A DNA stretch of 6,752 bases from Chloroflexota bacterium (GTDB lineage: Bacteria > Chloroflexota > Dehalococcoidia > Dehalococcoidales > JAUYDJ01). A program made the position numbers and the translations under genes. Position 1 is the stretch's first letter; each line of letters opens with the position of its first letter. The stretch lies in assembly GCA_030690025.1 (NCBI GenBank), contig JAUYDJ010000052.1:1-6752 (forward strand). The letters are read 5' to 3'. This document shows, piece after piece, positions 5,731-6,752 of this stretch. The notes under the pieces were generated by a model. The model ran no database searches, had not been told where the DNA came from, and was given only the letters and a program-made list of their open reading frames with translations.

Positions 5731-6618
5731 CTAGCTTGCGGGTTCGCGGCGCGGGTAGACAAAAGAGACAACCAGCAGGACCAAGCCGGCAATGGCCGCA
5801 CCCAAGCTGAACATTTCCAGTGGCGATACGAGGTCGGCAAGCACCTGCGTGAGCCAGGTCTGAAACTGGACGGGGACAAGCCCGGCTAGCTGCGGCAGGC
5901 CAAGATTCTTCCCCAGCATCACACCGGCATACTCAACTACTCCGTAGCTGAAGAAGACACTACCCAGGCTGCGGCTGGCGCTCCTTACTTGATGATGAAT
6001 AAGGACTATGCCCAGCACCAGCAGCAGCATGAGGCCAATCAAGGCATTATAACTGAGCTGCACATAGCCGATATACTGTTTTACCTGTTCTAGCTGTGCC
6101 CGGACATCCGTGCCCAGCGAGTCCAGCCCGAAGCGGTAAGTAGTGGGTATTTGCCCGGCATACTGGTCGAAGAGCTGGTTGAAATACTGCTGGAGCATCG
6201 CCGGCGGTATGGAAGCCAACTCCGGCGGGGGCGACTTTGATACGGCATCCCACAGCCGGCTCTTCAGGTCGGCCTTCAGCGGCCCCAAGTCAACCGATAA
6301 ATTCAGGGTAGAGCTTTTGCCCAGGAAGTAGTCGTAGCCAGTATAAACAGCGCTGTCTACCTGCTGCTTTAGCCACGGCCCGGAGTTAGCCAGGGTATCA
6401 TCTATGGGCTTGGCCATCCATTGCGGCAGTTGCGCGCCGAACTGCTCTTTGACCAGGTCTCTGGCGAGTGAGGCGACATCGAGCTTGTTCACCTCCCTGA
6501 CCACGAAGTCGGGGTTAAGCAGGGTGCTGTGCAGCATGAACACCAGCCCGAAGATGGACAGGGACAGGAAAAGCAGGAAGCCCATCAGAGAAAGCGCCAG
6601 TCCCTTCAGGAATTTCAT
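5731..6618 (-). CDS. Unrecognised 295-residue membrane protein with large extracytoplasmic domain
   Basis: I do not recognise this family. An N-terminal hydrophobic segment (about 6-30) with Lys just before it could be a signal anchor. A mostly polar region follows (about 31-187), probably outside the membrane: it contains LLNPDFVVREVNKLDVASLARDLV (start of the run at 33), a short-helix region to about 125, a proline-rich turn KSPPPELASIPP (128-139) and an amphipathic stretch. Three hydrophobic segments come next, about 190-208, a weaker one around 221-240, and 265-288, then the basic tail YPRREPAS. There are no cysteines, so no disulfides or metal-thiolate site. ATG 6616-6618 has AGAGG 6 nt upstream and a strong promoter. 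It could be an envelope sensor, channel or assembly factor, but nothing in the sequence decides. Confidence 0.85.
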   Translation of the reverse strand: MKFLKGLALSLMGFLLFLSLSIFGLVFMLHSTLLNPDFVVREVNKLDVASLARDLVKEQFGAQLPQWMAKPIDDTLANSGPWLKQQVDSAVYTGYDYFLGKSSTLNLSVDLGPLKADLKSRLWDAVSKSPPPELASIPPAMLQQYFNQLFDQYAGQIPTTYRFGLDSLGTDVRAQLEQVKQYIGYVQLSYNALIGLMLLLVLGIVLIHHQVRSASRSLGSVFFSYGVVEYAGVMLGKNLGLPQLAGLVPVQFQTWLTQVLADLVSPLEMFSLGAAIAGLVLLVVSFVYPRREPAS

Positions 6619-6624
6619 TCGATA

Positions 6625-6629
6625 CCTCT
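6625..6629 (-). promoter_or_regulatory. Ribosome binding site of the 295-residue membrane protein gene
   Basis: On the minus strand, AGAGG lies 6 nt before the ATG at 6616-6618, normal spacing that confirms this start. Confidence 0.7.
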
Positions 6630-6647
6630 TTTCCGCAACATAGCTCG

Positions 6648-6676
6648 ATATTACTCCCCGAATCAGCTCCTGTCAA
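6648..6676 (-). promoter_or_regulatory. Sigma-70-type promoter for the 295-residue membrane protein gene
   Basis: Read on the minus strand, a perfect TTGACA (6671-6676) is followed by exactly 17 nt and TAATAT (6648-6653; four of six consensus bases). Transcription should start near 6641, leaving a leader of about 22 nt that contains the ribosome site. This is the best-formed promoter in the window. Confidence 0.7.
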
Positions 6677-6690
6677 TCCGACTTTAGTTA

Positions 6691-6716
6691 CCGTGATCCG
6701 TGAATTTAGACGTGAT
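6691..6716. promoter_or_regulatory. Short repeated motif upstream of a promoter, possible operator
   Basis: CCGTGAT (6691-6697) and CCGTGAA (6698-6704) stand in tandem, and ACGTGAT follows at 6710-6716. All three lie 15-40 nt upstream of the -35 element of the minus-strand promoter, where activators often bind. The remaining bases to the window end hold GATATGGTAAGATATC (6731-6746), a short imperfect palindrome, and no gene. With units this short, chance is a real alternative. Confidence 0.25.
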
Positions 6717-6752
6717 GCGGGCACGACTTAGATATGGTAAGATATCACCCAG

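Noticed and set aside
6735..6743. TGG-TAAGAT as an extended -10 for a plus-strand gene beyond the window
   Set aside because: It has only four of six -10 bases, no -35 at usual spacing, and the putative gene is outside the window.

Overview
The window is moderately GC-rich bacterial DNA with short intergenic gaps. It looks like a Chloroflexota genome, most likely Dehalococcoidia or an uncultured relative. I infer this from a bacterial translin-family gene next to a potassium-independent membrane pyrophosphatase, the style of the ThiE and pyrophosphatase sequences, and the palindromic intergenic repeats. No marker gene proves it.

Layout. (1) 2-3394, plus strand: a tight three-gene unit of thiE (thiamine phosphate synthase, missing its first few residues), a translin-family protein starting 4 nt later, and hppA (proton-pumping pyrophosphatase) overlapping it by 4 nt. 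(2) 3395-3594: a hairpin-rich intergenic block flanked by an imperfect direct repeat. (3) 3595-4218, minus strand: a metallo-beta-lactamase-fold hydrolase of the glyoxalase II type, convergent with hppA. (4) 4219-4537: a nested palindromic repeat, then a good promoter. (5) 4538-5727, plus strand: a TauE/SafE-family permease and a short NfeD-like membrane protein. (6) 5731-6618, minus strand: an unrecognised 295-residue membrane protein, ending 3 nt from nfeD and driven by a well-formed promoter at 6648-6676. (7) 6619-6752: that promoter, short repeats upstream of it and no gene.

How the genes work together. ThiE releases pyrophosphate, as do many biosynthetic steps, and HppA uses pyrophosphate to pump protons. 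Co-transcription of the two is therefore plausible, but HppA serves the whole cell. The translin-like protein between them may act on RNA; nothing in the sequence ties it to either neighbour. The permease, NfeD-like protein and unknown membrane protein are envelope proteins with no demonstrated shared pathway.

Most of the window is ordinary housekeeping content. I found no clear defence, mobile or biosynthetic system. The points most worth following up are the bacterial translin with apparently retained acidic residues, the two structured intergenic repeats, the unknown membrane protein and an unusual promoter/ribosome-site arrangement in front of nfeD.
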